64,000 nucleotides of DNA from Ceratodon purpureus (lineage: Eukaryota > Streptophyta > Bryopsida > Pseudoditrichales > Ditrichaceae): positions 18,505,212 through 18,569,211 of the forward strand of contig CM026427.1 of NCBI GenBank assembly GCA_014871385.1, given 5' to 3'. Under the pieces are notes generated by a model, which saw nothing but the letters and a program-made list of their open reading frames with translations, searched no databases and had not been told where the DNA came from. This document shows, in pieces, positions 1-12,378 of this stretch. The number at the start of each line of letters is the position of its first letter. Positions within the stretch are counted from its first letter, which is position 1. A program made the position numbers and the translations under genes.

Positions 1-3000
1 AGCTGCTAGTAAGCTACGGTACATGCGTAAGTGGTATCCGGGTAATTTCAAGAATCATCATCTTGTAATTAACACGCAAGAAAATAAGATGTAGGGATCA
101 TTAATTTCACCATATTTTTTGTTTTTTATTTTTTTACATGCTCCCGAACACATGAAAATGGTAGACTTTGATTTCATTGAATTTTGCCTTTTTACAAATC
201 TTTGGCATTGGAGCAAATATTCTATTAATGATTTGAATTAAATAGCAGAAAATAAAAGTGAGTGTCCCCTTTTAAAATTTGGGTCCTCTATCTAGTTTCT
301 AAATATGTAACTATGGAATATGAGACTAGTGATAATAGCATATGTATGTTTTTAAACATATAATTGTTTTTAATTTAAAACTTTCAAACATGCAACTAAT
401 TGTCCTTTATATATTGCAAGAACATTAAGTAGGGATTTTGGTCAAAAACAACTTTGAAATACCGGGGGGAAAAGCACTAGGATGGGACTTTAGATTTTTT
501 TCTAAAAGCCCTACAGTTCAACCCAAGCACAAATTTGGGGTGAATGCAATATTTGTCAGTGATAATCACTTCAAGAATTGAAAAGACTTATCGAATTCTG
601 TATTAAAGTTTATAAAAAAAAATTCAGTGCAACAGTAAAACTTTCCCCCCCCACTCCATTGAAGCTTGGCTCCGTCCTCACCCAGCATCCTAATGCAATT
701 GAGTGGCTTCTGGTGAAGTACCATTTGAGAAATCTTGGTTAGGGTCCTCTGGCTAATGCTTGTGATGCGGCCTTCGCGTAGTGAACTCGTTTTGGAAATA
801 GTCATTGCAATATTTTTGTTTGAATTCTTAGGATTTCCTGATGTATTTTTTTATAGATAAAAGAATGCCTATTTGTGCACCCTTTGCTCCCTTCTTCCAA
901 TGGACATGCCCGTTCAATATAAGTTTTAGAATGACTCGTTCAATATAAATTTATCCAATTATCATGATAAATATGTTGATTTTCGCTTTTTGTTGATCTA
1001 TTTTTTTTAAATAGATAAAAAAGAAAAATTGTGTTTAAATTTTTAAGTCGTTGGATTGAGAAAGACCATGGGGATTTGAATGCCAAGTTACAGTTTGAAC
1101 GGCATAGCCACGGTTATGAGTTGGCTAAATTCTTCCACTTATACTAACACCCCAGACAAACCATGCTCATTTGTACTATAGATTCAGGAGTGTGACTTGC
1201 TGTCTGGTCTTCAATGATGAACTTAGATGCTGAATTTAGATCATGCTGAACTTAGATGCTGAACAGTAAGTTGGCCCATGAGAACATAGAAAGTGAGCCA
1301 GTAGCTTGCAATGGGCCTAGGTTTAGCATTGTGAATAGTGCACGTTGTTGAGGAGCTTTCTCGATAAGGCTGAAACCACTCCTCAAAAAAACGCGGTAAT
1401 TAAGGCAAGAGAGAAGAAGTTTCAATCAATTTCGTTGCATTTTGCAAATTGATTTGTGCCTAGATAAAAATAAAAAAATAAATAAAAAAAATAAAAAAAA
1501 AAATAAAAAAACACTAATTTTTGTAAAAAAAACCAAAAAAAATAAAAAATTAACGAACACAACTCAAAGACAAGACACTGCTCTATGAAACCCTTCCAAA
1601 TAAAAAACTCATTATTTACCCTAAACCACCGACCTCCATGAGTCCACAATTCCATGAAACCATGTAATATTTAAAGTCATTTTTTAAGTTTCCACGATTT
1701 TAATAATCAAAAACAATTATAGATGAATGCATGTACGAAATGGAATGTGCGAAAATATAAGCTGAAAACTTATGAAATCAACGTCGAATTCAAACTTGGT
1801 GATCCAAAGATCAAAGGCGAAATCAAACATCCCTACAAGTTTGAGACCAAGACCGACAGACTCGACCATGACGGTCTTCTCCTCCCCAAGCATGAGCTAA
1901 GTGATGTTCAAGCTACTTCGAAGATAAAGGAATGCAGTCTTTAGGTCTCTGGAAACTAACTTTCTGCTTGATGTCAGTCTAGATTTAGTTGCCTTCCAAT
2001 ATGAATTTTCATGTCCGTGAGTTCTAATACATTCTCCACACTTAGTATTCTTTTGCAAGGGAGCAAACAAAGCGCGTATCAGCTCAAGGGATTCCTCAGT
2101 GTCAGCAAGAGAACATAATTTTCTGTGCACCATGATGCACATCAACATTTAAAACGTATATTGTATGAAATGGAACATCCATAATATTTTTTAAAATTAA
2201 ACCATCACATAGACACGCCTTCGTGTAAAAATATGGTTTGCATGTTTTAAAGTCCGTGGCACCCACGTTTCATGCTAGATTGCCTGCACAATTAGTTGTG
2301 TATGGAGACAAATTATTGTTTAGGTTAAAAAAACCTCTCTTCTTGCCAAAAATGCAATGTGTCCCTTCACTCTCAAATTTTTGTTATTTGCTACGACGCC
2401 AAATAGTGTCGAAGTTTAATGAACGATTAAATCAATTTTGTGGCTCGAAGAGAGTTTGGATCCTACACGTGGAGCGGCACTGCAATGCACTTGTTCTATT
2501 CAAGATGTTCAAGGAGGGCCTTGATGCCAACATCATAATCTGAGCACAAGGGGGCTCAGTGAAAGCACACCGAAGTGTGCACTCGGCTATGTCCGCAGTC
2601 TTTAATGCTATGTTCCAACACGACCTGAAAGAGCTACATATCCACAACAGGGAATTCAAATGTCCAACTAGGTTGACAATGACCTGTCCTTTTTTTTTTA
2701 ATCACACTTAATCACTTATTTGGTGCCTCGAGGCCACCAGAAGCAACCAATTCTGGAAAATAAGATCTAGTGGTGCATATTTTTGAATAATGCTAGTAAT
2801 TTACAAGCAAACAATCTCCACAGAGCCTCCTACTAGGACCATGCGTGGTAGATCATGTAAAACTAGTTACCTAGGCCCTTCAAAAACACACTAGATACAT
2901 CATGAATGCTAATATAACTATGGCGACGAAAGGACGTACACACCCACTGCTCATTGGAAGAGGTGTGTACATCGATGCATTCAGCTCAAAGTCTGATAAA

Positions 3001-4780
3001 CATGTACTCATTCGGCAGATCCTTCAACACCAAATCCGTTTGCGTATTCTCAATACGTGCCATGTAGAGGTTTTTAATCTAAAACCAAAATATATATATT
3101 CAATGCAAATTAGATTTAGCACAATATTTGAGAGTCTTACGTATTCATGCATATTTACGTGTATTCTTGGGTATAATTTTACGATATGAGCCCTAAACCT
3201 TGGTGCACGCATGTTTTTTATTTTTAATTTTTAATTTTTAATTTTTAATTTTTAAAAAAATCATAGTAAAATTTTAAGTAAAAATAAGAATAAAAATAAA
3301 AATAAAATACCATCTCCACCTCCGCCTCCGCCTCTTCTCCGTGGGGGTACATCTGTAGTGCTCCACGAGTTTGGTAGTGGATGATAGTGATTGTGAGTGG
3401 TCAAGGAATTACAATTTGTTTAAGTAGTTCGCTTTCTCTTTTCTGACTAGAATCAGCCAAGTTTTACAGTAGAATTTGGTTTTGCAAAGTGTTGTTTTAC
3501 ATGTTCAATTCCCCGAACCATTTTGGAGATAAAATACCCTCATTTGTGCATATATGATGGGGACCCCTGTAGACATGATGAACTGCAATGCATGGGAGAG
3601 AGCACTCGCAACCAACATTGTGGATGCAACTATACATTGGTAAACCAATAAACTTTAAAATTAACACTTCATTAATTTATTCCAATAAACTTTAAAATCA
3701 ACACATCATTAATTCATCCAAAAATTTCTGTAAAAACGTGTTCTATTTTATAACAATGTTGACGTTAATTTTTATTTTATTTTTTATTTAAAAAATATAA
3801 AAAAAATCAGAATTTGAGCGCAATGTAATTTTATAAGATTCGATATCATGCATCCGATTTAGAAGTGCACGAGGAGAAGATGCACTATTTTATTTATGTT
3901 TTTTAATTCATGTAAATTTATACAAATGCCTTTTGTTTGGCAAGGAGACCAATGCATAATGCACAAGTCTTTGCAAAAACTGACTTACCCTGCTCCATGA
4001 TGAATTCCATTCAAAACTATATTACAAACTAATCATGGCATCTTACCCAGTGTCAAAAAATTTAAATGATTTATGTACAAGAAATAAGATCCAAACTGTA
4101 GTCTATAGTAGGCCCCAGGGCACATGCACTGCTACCTGATCCGCCTCCACTGCTGCGACTTCCCATGCACACGCAGCTCCACCTTCTAATATCACATTGT
4201 ACATGTTAACTGCTTAGTGACTTTTACATCCCTTCGGAAATTTATTGTAACTGGTCATGGATGTACATGGGGGTGTTAAACTGTGATTGCAAGTCTTAGC
4301 ATAGACCTTCCCTTCTTGCTGTTGTCTGAATGGCGATGGGTGAGTGCATGGTGACTGCTGCCCACCCCACACCGAGGCTGTCTTTTCGGAGTGCATCGCT
4401 TAGGGTGCGTGGGTCCATGTGTAGGCCTTATCAGCCAGTATTTAGGCCACCTGGTCACTGCGTGTAACAGATTTGCAGTGACGGAAACTGCGTCAGAGAT
4501 GAAAATTTGATCCCAACTGCCACAGTAAAGCTGGAACCATAGAACTCACTGCTTTTTTATTTTTTATTTTTTATTTTTATATAATGAATAATTTAATAAA
4601 ATAATTTAATGATCAATTTTATAATGAAAATATTTATAAATTTACGTTTAGAAATTTAACTATTACATTCGTGATTTTCTAAAAATAAAAAATTAATTTG
4701 ATTGATTGGGTCAAGTGATTACTTAATGATAAATGATTTTCTGTAAATGGCTTTTTGCATCCTTATTCTTTGATTTTGAT
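1..4780. other. AT-rich intergenic DNA, no identifiable gene
   Basis: AT-rich sequence with homopolymer runs and simple repeats, such as the A-rich stretch near 1,470-1,550 and the TTTTTAA-type repeat at 3,215-3,260. Open frames here are short, lack family motifs and show no convincing exon and splice-site combinations. I see nothing I can support as a gene. Confidence 0.6.
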
Positions 4781-4789
4781 CATGTTGAG

Positions 4790-5222
4790 TTTTACATATT
4801 TTTAATATTATTTGGATGATAAAATAGGGGCTATAAAACCCAAAATTCAATGAGATCAACCCTAGCTATCCCTGCTATCGTTGTTTTGAGTGAACCCTAA
4901 AATTACTTAACGGGCAACGGGTCCTACCGGACCCGTTGCCCTTATTCAAACCCTTCTCGCTCCGCTCGATGGGTTTGAAAGGGCTTTATATTTTTGCATC
5001 ATAATTTTTTGATTTTGATAAGTTTGAGATTTATTTATTTTCAACATTATTTGCATGATAAAATAAGGGCTATAAAACCCAAACTTCAATGAAATCAACC
5101 CTTGCTATCCCCCTATTGTTGTTTTATGTGAACCCTAAAATTACTTGACGGGCAACGGGTCCTACCGGACCCGTTGCTCTTATTCAAAGCCTTCTCGCTC
5201 CGCTCCATGGGTTTGAAAAGCC
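4790..5222 (+). repeat. Double-hairpin repeat, two tandem copies (238-bp period)
   Basis: Two tandem copies begin near 4,790 and 5,028. Each has an AT-rich lead with GGCTATAAAACCCAAA, then a 13-bp stem with a 4-base loop (4,912-4,941 and 5,150-5,179), then a second shorter stem CAAACCC/GGGTTTG around the loop TTCTCGCTCCGCTCGAT. The first stem is perfect in copy 1 and has one mismatch in copy 2. A third copy lies at 54.6-54.8 kb. It has no coding potential. It could be a MITE, a SINE-like unit or part of an LTR; I cannot tell which. Confidence 0.75.
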
Positions 5223-5931
5223 TAGTATTGCTTAGATATTTCTTATGTGAAATATATTTTTTATTTATAAAATTTAATTTAATTAATTAATTTATTTATT
5301 TTCCTGAATTTTTCCTCAAAGGAACGGTTACAGTCACAATTTTCGAACTGTATATTTCATTGAAGCCAACATGAATTTTCGTTTTCATCCCCTTCTCCCA
5401 CATGACCAGTGACTTCTCGCATTTTGATTCTGTCAGTGGACAGGGCTATGTGCACTCGGAGTGACGCACTCCGAAACGCTGTCCTCCCCCACAATCATGA
5501 GACCGTCCCGTCGAGATATGAATTCCACTTACTCTAGCCACTTCCAGTTGTCTGATCAGCGGACTGACAATTATGAACAATACAATTCAACATCCATGTA
5601 GCAATTCAGAAGTGACTACCTGTATCATAGGAAAAATCTCCGTACTAATTAGAGGATCGAGGTAATGATTACTCATGCACTACCTCTCTTGTTTGCGGTG
5701 ACAACTCTAGATGGTCGGATCCGCCACAATCGAAGATCAAGTCGGATGTGAACTTACTACATCGGTTATGCATCACTGTACTTCATGGCCACTTCGTCTC
5801 TCTCCAATCTTCCATATAACAAACCAGTTTCCCTTTCCTTTGTCCATTCGCAGATCTTTCAATTGGCGACACCCTGCTCATCAATTTCCCGTGTGCCCTT
5901 GTTGTTACGCCGGGCCCCTGCGGCGAGGAAA

Positions 5932-7789
5932 ATGCCGGACGTTCGCATGCTCCTTGTGGAGCCCGGGAGCCTAGAATGGTTCGTTCGTTACATGCGTTTA
6001 CGTGACACCGGAGTGATCCCCACGGTAACTCCCAGCGAGTTTCTCCCGTCCGGACCCGCCATGGCTGCCTTCTGGGGCCCGAAATCTGCGAATGGATGGT
6101 ATTTCCACGACCACGGGAACCCCCTCTACGAGATTTATGCTCGTGAGCTGCTGATGCGTGTTCTGCAAACGCGTTGGCCCTTGACCGGCATAATGCCCGT
6201 CCATTTTGCCCGCGGCTTAATGGCAGAGGCCATGGGGGTTGATGTCAGCTGGGCACAGTTCGCCTACGGGCAGACTCACCCACATCAGTCTCCAACTAGC
6301 GAGGTCCGGATCCTTCCCCAATTCCGAACTCTCCCCGCACCTCTCCACCGACTGACAATTGTCCTTCCCGATCACCGCATTCAGGTACGTCCCCTGCTTA
6401 ACTTCCCATCCCGAATTCCCACACGGGGTGGTGAATTTGTTCGGACACATTTGTGAACTACCACCAATTTCACGTCGTTTATTGATTCTTTGCGCCCTCT
6501 GAACAACCGTATGACTGTAGTTAGTGATTGCTAAACCTAATGATATATTGTAAGTCCTTTTGCTATTCCATGGTCTACAATGACTTGCCTTTGTACCTAT
6601 GAATTTAGGTACTCTTGTGATGAACTCGTGTACAGTTTCAGACACGGGGAACACAATCCAGGTCAATGGTCGTCTGTCTAGAGAAGCTTTCACTGCATGC
6701 ACAATGTTTTAAATGTCCGCATGCACACGCTAAGAAGTCAAGCCGGGTCCCTTGTTCCACAGACGTCGAATCGGAGGTGTTCCTAGAATAGTGCCTCCTA
6801 TCGTGGTTCCTCGATTCAATGTTCCCGGGCCCTGTTTCTGATGTTTGCCAACGAACTGAAAATGCTGGAATTCCTTTCATTCATGCATCTGATATGGATA
6901 GACTCGAGTAAGGACTTTGCATGTCCCGATACTGTATTCGTGAAATGGAAATTCGTCGAGGTCATGGCTAAGTGTGAAATGTTGGCATCATGTTCATTGT
7001 CTGTGTTGTGGTGTGAAGGGATTGCCGCATGCGCGAGATATGCCATTGCACTCAGGTGCCATAATGAGCCCGCCCCGCCTTCTGGGAGCTCCTTCGATGG
7101 CGAACCGTGGTACATCACCCCCGCATTCACCCGTGGAATCGGATCCCTACGACATAACAATCGCAGCTCCTGCTGAGAAGGGAGAGACCTCGACTTTGAA
7201 CCCGCCGAGAGCGTTGCTAACCGGAGAATCACTTTCATCCATTGTCAACCTCGATGCCCCTGCTAAACTAGGTCTCCAGCAGATGCGGGCTGGATTCGCT
7301 GACGTGGTGTGTAAGCAGCAGATCCCCCTCAAAGAAGCACTTCACACCGCATCACTTTCCACAGTCGAGAAGAAACAGAGGCTGTACACAGAAAAATACC
7401 GCGCACAGATGGTGAACAAGAAACTAACCGAGAAGAGAGACAGCCATCGCCGAACTGTTCAGAAGTATGATCGCGCACGTGAAGCCTCGCTAGCGGCTCG
7501 GGTCGAAAATACATCAGAGAATTCACCACATCATGGGGCCGTCCAGAGCTCTTTCATCGTTACTGGCGAGTGATCAGTTGTCAATTCCTGGGCAGCGGTT
7601 CTAGCGGCATCGGCAGCGGACCTTTCAAGCTGCGACGAATTCAAAGCTGAGCGACAGACCGCCGCAATCACCCGCATGTGCGACGACCTGCGTGCCGCAG
7701 AGGCAGAAGCAATCAACACTCAATCTCAAATCAAGGAGGACTTGGCTCACATTCAAGCAGTTTCTGATCTCCTGGAGGACCTCGAATGA
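5932..7789 (+). CDS. Coiled-coil family protein, paralogue A (in-frame TGA)
   Basis: I do not recognise this family. Exon 1 (5,932-6,384) codes for 151 residues, a phase-0 intron with GTACGT donor spans 6,385-7,018, and exon 2 starts at 7,019. I chose the start MPDVRMLLVEPGS because it aligns with the start of paralogue B at 15.6 kb, while the longer upstream frames do not align. Exon 1 holds a globular domain with WFVRYMRLRDTGVIP, FWGPK and FARGLMAEAMGVDVSWAQFA. Exon 2 is proline- and serine-rich, then a charged coiled coil. TGA at 7,571-7,573 ends the frame after 335 residues. The same frame then stays open for 71 codons to TGA at 7,787-7,789, and those codons align with the C-terminus of paralogue B. 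The TGA looks like an inserted codon next to the conserved GAG. It is either a recent pseudogene, a truncated protein, or a sequencing or assembly error. Confidence 0.7.
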
Positions 7790-8558
7790 GCAGTCACCAC
7801 GCATGTCTGTAAAAAATTGCTTACAGGTTTTGCTCCTGTAAATATGCGGCATACATGGACGGTTACAGTTCGAATTCACTATCAATGGCAAGCAGGGGGT
7901 GATTAGATCGCAATTCGTAGTGACGTGGTTTGCATATTAGCGTACTGCAAATCTTGATCAGATCTTATAAATGAAGGGGGGTAGAGACACATGAAGAAGA
8001 AACAGCATTCCATCAGAACCGATCCCTTTTTTTTTTTTTTTTTTCCTTGGCACCGCCTTCAACTCTTCGAAACCCGAACTTACATTATCAGATCAGTGAT
8101 CCCTTTTTTTCAAAATGCTGTCTGTTTTAGTGAACTTCATTCAACGTTAGTGCGAACACAGCCGTCCTTGTTATGTGCTTTGGTCTAGTGAGGTGCGTCC
8201 CGGTGCCATTTGCACCTTATCCAATGTAAGCAGCGACTCAAGATTCATTTACCCGATTCACCGGGCGGAGTAAAGAGCTTGCTGTCAAAATCCTATATGT
8301 AAAATCGAAATCGCTACCGCAGATTCCCGGGACGAAAAGAAGCACTCCATATAAATAAAAACCTCACGAGACAACAGAGTTGACTGGTAACTCCAAGGAC
8401 GTGTCAGGGTTTACATGGGCAACTCTAAATAAGTTTTAAGGCCAGCAACTGCCCAATTTCATGTTGCCCAACCCACATGATCTGAAAATTTATTTTTAAT
8501 AAATCAAAATATTAAAGAAATAGTATGGAAGAAACATGTATTTACATAAATTATATTA
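7790..8558. other. Intergenic spacer, no identifiable gene
   Basis: Spacer between paralogue A and the first MITE. It contains a T-tract at about 8,025-8,044 and short meaningless frames. No exon, RNA gene or repeat family could be recognised. Confidence 0.5.
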
Positions 8559-8559
8559 A

Positions 8560-9041
8560 TACAGTCAAACCTCGACAAGTGTTACCTCGATAAGTGTTAA
8601 AACTCTATATGGGTTATGGAGATTTTTGTTCCCTTAAATTTAAGACTAGTAAGTGTTATGTGTTAAGTGTTATGTAATGTTATGCTCCTAATTTTACCTC
8701 GATAAGTGATAAGTGTCTAAAAAGGGACTTTTGTAAAACCATAGTTTCAAGAGAGATAACTTTGAGGTCAAGCAATAGTTTATAGTTTCCATTTTAGAAA
8801 CAAATTGATTGGTACATGCATTATTAAGATCATAGAGTAAAAGATCATATATTTTAGATTCAGAAAGGAAAATATAAAGGAAAATATAAAGTAAATAAAG
8901 TAAAAGATAAGTCCATAAATAAAACATAAGTTTATAAAGTAAAACATAAGTTTATAAAGTAAAACATAAGTGTTACTATTCCCCAAGTGATAGCAAAAAG
9001 TATGCTCCCAACCGTTAACATCTTATCAAGGTTTGACTGTA
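8560..9041 (+). mobile_element. Pogo-like MITE, copy 1
   Basis: A non-coding element of about 478 bp bounded by TA dinucleotides (8,560-8,561 and 9,040-9,041). The 5' end reads CAGTCAAACCTCGACAAGTG and the 3' end is its near-perfect inverse (GGTTTGACTG). The motif ACCTCGATAAGTG is repeated just inside the ends, and the interior holds short repeats of AAGTTTATAAAGTAAAACAT. TA target duplications with CAGT-type inverted ends are typical of Tc1/mariner and pogo elements. It carries no transposase, so it would need one in trans. Copy 2 lies at 10.07-10.56 kb in the same orientation. Confidence 0.85.
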
Positions 9042-10065
9042 TTATGAATTCAGATTCTCAATTCTCAGTTCAACAATTAAGGATTCTCAAGCCGTTGCCC
9101 TGGGGTGCTGGAGTGAATGGCCTCGGATGCCAGAGTGAGTGACCTCGGGTGCCTAGCCCAGTGACCTGGGGTGCCCGAGCCAGTGACCAGGGGTGCCGGA
9201 GCCAGTGACCTAGGGTGCCCGAGCCTGTGAGCTGGTGTGCCAAGGACTATTATGAATTCAGATTCTCAATTCTCAATTCAACGACTAAGGATTCTCAAGC
9301 CACTGACCTGGGGTGCCCGAGTGAGTGACCGGGGGTGCCCAGCCCAGTGACCTTGGGTGCCCGAGCCAATGACTTGGGGTGCCCAGCCCAGTGATCTTGG
9401 GTGCCTGAGCAAGTGACCTGGGTGCCCGATCCAGTGACCTGGGGTGCCGAAGCTAGTGACCTGGGGTGCGGGAGTGTGTGACCTCGGGTGCCCAATCCGG
9501 TGACCTTGGGTGCCAAAGTCATTTGAATTGAGAATTATGAATTCAGATACTCAATTCTAAATTCAACAACTAAGGATTCTCAATCCAGTGACCTGGGGTG
9601 CTCGAGCCAGTGACCTGGGGTGCCTGAGCCAGTGATTTAGGGTGCCCAATCCTGTGACCTGGGGTGCCGAAGCTAGTGACCTGGAGTGTAGGAGCCTATG
9701 ACCTGGGGTGCCGGAGCCTGTGACCTCAGGTGCCAAAGTCATTTGAATTGAGAACTATTTTGAATTCTGATTCTCAATTCTCAATTCAACAACTAAGGAT
9801 TCTCAAGCCATGACCTGGGATGCCCGAGCCAGTGACCTGGGGTGCCCGAGCCAGTGACCAAGGGTGCTTGAGCCAAGGACCCGGGGCGCCTGAGCCAGTG
9901 ACCTCGGGTGACCAATCCAGTGATTTGAGGTGCATAATCCAGTGACCTGGGGTGCCCGAGCCACTGACCAGAGGTGCCAAAGCTAGTGAGCTGGGGTGCG
10001 GGAGCCCGTGACCTGGGGTGCCCAATCCGGTGACCTGGGGTGCCAAAGTCATTTGAATTGAGGAC
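9042..10065. repeat. 22-bp minisatellite with higher-order structure
   Basis: The core unit is CTGGGGTGCCCGAGCCAGTG plus AC (22 bp), repeated many times with substitutions. Blocks of core units are separated by a head segment of about 50 bp containing GAATTCAGATTCTCAATTC, near 9,041, 9,247, 9,535 and 9,755, giving a higher-order period of roughly 200-300 bp. The long minus-strand frames here simply translate the repeat and are not genes. The array fills the gap between two MITE copies. Confidence 0.9.
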
Positions 10066-10559
10066 TACAGTCAAACCTCGACAAGTGTTACCTCGATAAG
10101 TGTTAAAACTCTATATGGGTTATGGAGATTTTTGCTCCCTCAAAATTAAGACTAGTAAGTGTTATGTGTTAAGTGTTAAATAATGTTATGCTCCTAATTT
10201 TACCTCGATAAGTGATAAGTGTCTTTAAAGGGACCTAGGTAAGAACCATAGTTTGAAGGGAGATAACTTTGAGGTCAAGCAATAGTTTATAGTTTCCATT
10301 TTAGAAACAAATTGATTGGTACATGCATTATTAAGATCATAGAGTAAAGGATCGTACATTTTAAGTTCATAAAGTAAAAGATAAAGTAAAATATAAAGTA
10401 AAAGATAAGTCCATAAAGTAAAACATAAGTTTATAAAGTAGAACATAAGTTTATAAAGTAAAACATAAGTTTATAAAGTAAAACATAAGTGTTACTATTC
10501 CCCAAGTGATAGCAAAAAGTATGCTCCCAACCGTTAACACTTATCAAGGTTTGACTGTA
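10066..10559 (+). mobile_element. Pogo-like MITE, copy 2
   Basis: Same element as at 8.56 kb: TA at 10,066-10,067, CAGTCAAACCTCGACAAGTG at the left, its inverse ending at 10,557, then TA at 10,558-10,559. It is about 490 bp, slightly longer than copy 1 because of an extra internal ATAAGTTTATAAAGTAAAAC unit. Left and right ends and interior are nearly identical to copy 1, which implies recent amplification or duplication as part of the satellite block. Confidence 0.85.
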
Positions 10560-10694
10560 ATAGATTAATTTCAAAGAAATTGCGCCATTTGTTCATTATT
10601 AATTTCATATTGTCAATAGGATCACTTTTATATCACCATAATTGGTATTGCAAAAGGTATTGCAAAATATACACACAATTCTACTCAAATTTAG

Positions 10695-10937
10695 CTGCTC
10701 AAATCCCGGGTCATGTCGCACCTCACACTCTTCAGTGGCCAGGGCTACTACACTGACTATTGCCTTATGCACGCCAGGAAGTTCGTTAAGTGCAGATTCT
10801 ATCGAGTTTGAGTACGACGTGCAAGTCATGCCCCTGATGCGAAAGCGGCTGATGGTCCTGCTTGGCTGACTGGCATCGTCTATGATTGCCTCTGCCTGAA
10901 ACCGGGCATCCTCAGTCGCCTCTCGGATGTTTTCTTC
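10695..10937 (-). pseudogene. Copper-transporting P1B-ATPase fragment (RAN1/HMA7-like), HMA domains
   Basis: One exon of 81 codons opened by a good acceptor (ATTCAG). It codes for the end of one heavy-metal-associated domain (ENIREATEDARFQAE) and most of the next (RFRIRGMTCTSYSNSIESAL, then LPGV and ALATEECEVRHDP). This order matches the N-terminal metal-binding repeats of plant copper ATPases of the RAN1/HMA7 type, which load copper in the secretory pathway. The usual GMTCxxC copper site reads GMTCTSY here, so the second cysteine is lost. No transmembrane, phosphorylation (DKTGT) or ATP-binding part is present nearby. I read it as an isolated, decayed gene fragment that kept its exon boundary. 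Confidence 0.75.
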
Positions 10938-11588
10938 CTGAATTGTGCAGCATACTGAAATTTGCGTTAGACTTGAAATTTACACCTTGCTATGGCACAA
11001 CGATTTATCGCTTCGCTTAGGCAGCGAATCTGATATACCTTTTAGCTTCCAGTACCCCTTTGCCGAAATGTTTTTGCTCATTGCGCCCTGGGGATTGGGG
11101 AAACTTGGCAATGGCGTCGACTCCCGGAAACTTGGCCAAGTTTAGGATTTGTTGCTTGGAAGTGGTGGGAATGGGACTTGCTATGGTTTTGTGTGGTGAA
11201 TTGTAGGGGTGGTGATCGTTTGCTGCAGGTGCGGGTATTGCTGTAATTGGGAGTGGGGGTTGCAGAGGCTGCCGGGGCCGCATTACATTGGCTTATCGCC
11301 TACATTGATGCCGGTGCGGTTACGGAATCGGAAGAAGGGGAATCGGGATCCTCAGAGACTGCCCCTTTTCTGCAAGTGTTCGTTCTTCCTCTCTGTTCTG
11401 ATGATTGCAATTGGATTAGATTGTGCAATTGGATTGGATAGAGCTCAATGGAGTTCTTTCCTGAGGAGGTTGCCCTCGTAATCCTATTAATGATTACCAT
11501 GTACGCGCTTGCAGCTCAATATAATCTTTCATTACCAGAACCAGAGTTACAAGAGAGGAATCTCTGTAAAAATTGTCCCGGGTTGCAG

Positions 11589-12378
11589 CATCGGCAGGAC
11601 CAGCATGTGCAAGTGCACTTCGTGAAGTGACTCGACGAGTGGACATAGAATTGGCCGGCAATCCTGTCAAGACTAAGTCATTATTTGGAGCGGAACAGGT
11701 CCGTCCTCTCTTCATGGCCTTCGTTTTGATAACATGAATATCTTGTTTGTTTGTTAAACCTGAATGGTTGGCTCCAGTGCATCAACACAAACATTTAGGT
11801 CACATACTGAACTAACAGCTCTAAGTGACGCTGCATCTGCAATAATTAAGTTCACTTGAAATCACCACTCATTTTGCACTTGTATGAAGTACATCTTTCT
11901 TGTAGCCTCTCGGTTTTGCATCGACTTGCTGCGCAATCAAAACCATTAACTACGTGATGCTCGGTTCATCCTCAAGTTGTGATGTCGTCAGCAGTATCTC
12001 ATCTAGTGCAATGTTGTGTGGTGAAGCTCAAAAACGATGGAGACTTTCGCCATCTGCTTGCCGATGCGGCTGCAGAAGCTGTAAGTTTATGTTATCTAAC
12101 TTACGTTGTCGAGAGCAGAACTGCTTGTTCAGTTTTCTATTAGGATTCTCGAAGAATTTACCTGCGATTTTAAGCTTGTTAGATTTTGTGAATCAGTCAC
12201 TTTTGCTCATTCTTCAAATGTTGAGAGAGCTCTCTTACCCATGTTAAGCCATGGTTTTGTAAGTATCCTCTCATCTTATCACTCAAACTTTTGGCATATC
12301 TTGCAGTGTCAGTATGGCAACCCGGACATCCGTTGTCTCCCTCTTGTAGCCGCACATACGCCTGGGCAAGATGTGGTG
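11589..12378 (+). pseudogene. Serine carboxypeptidase S28 fragment (EDA2-like)
   Basis: Three consecutive exons: 11,589-11,698, 12,027-12,080 and 12,307-12,378, each with plausible GT/AG borders and compatible phases. They read SAGPACASALREVTRRVD, then LKNDGDFRHLLADAAAEA, then CQYGNPDIRCLPLVAA. This is the order found in the middle of plant S28 peptidases of the EDA2/Pro-X carboxypeptidase type, which are secretory or vacuolar serine peptidases. The N-terminal part with the nucleophile serine and the C-terminal Asp and His part are not found on either side. With about 79 codons of a protein usually near 480 residues, this is a gene fragment with introns retained. Confidence 0.75.

Noticed and set aside
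2238-2543. 101-codon frame that briefly resembled a PPR repeat
   Set aside because: The PPR-like phrase is too short, phases do not continue and no second repeat follows.
9295-10074. Minus-strand frames of 75-93 codons with repeated Gly/Thr/Leu pattern
   Set aside because: They translate the 22-bp minisatellite.
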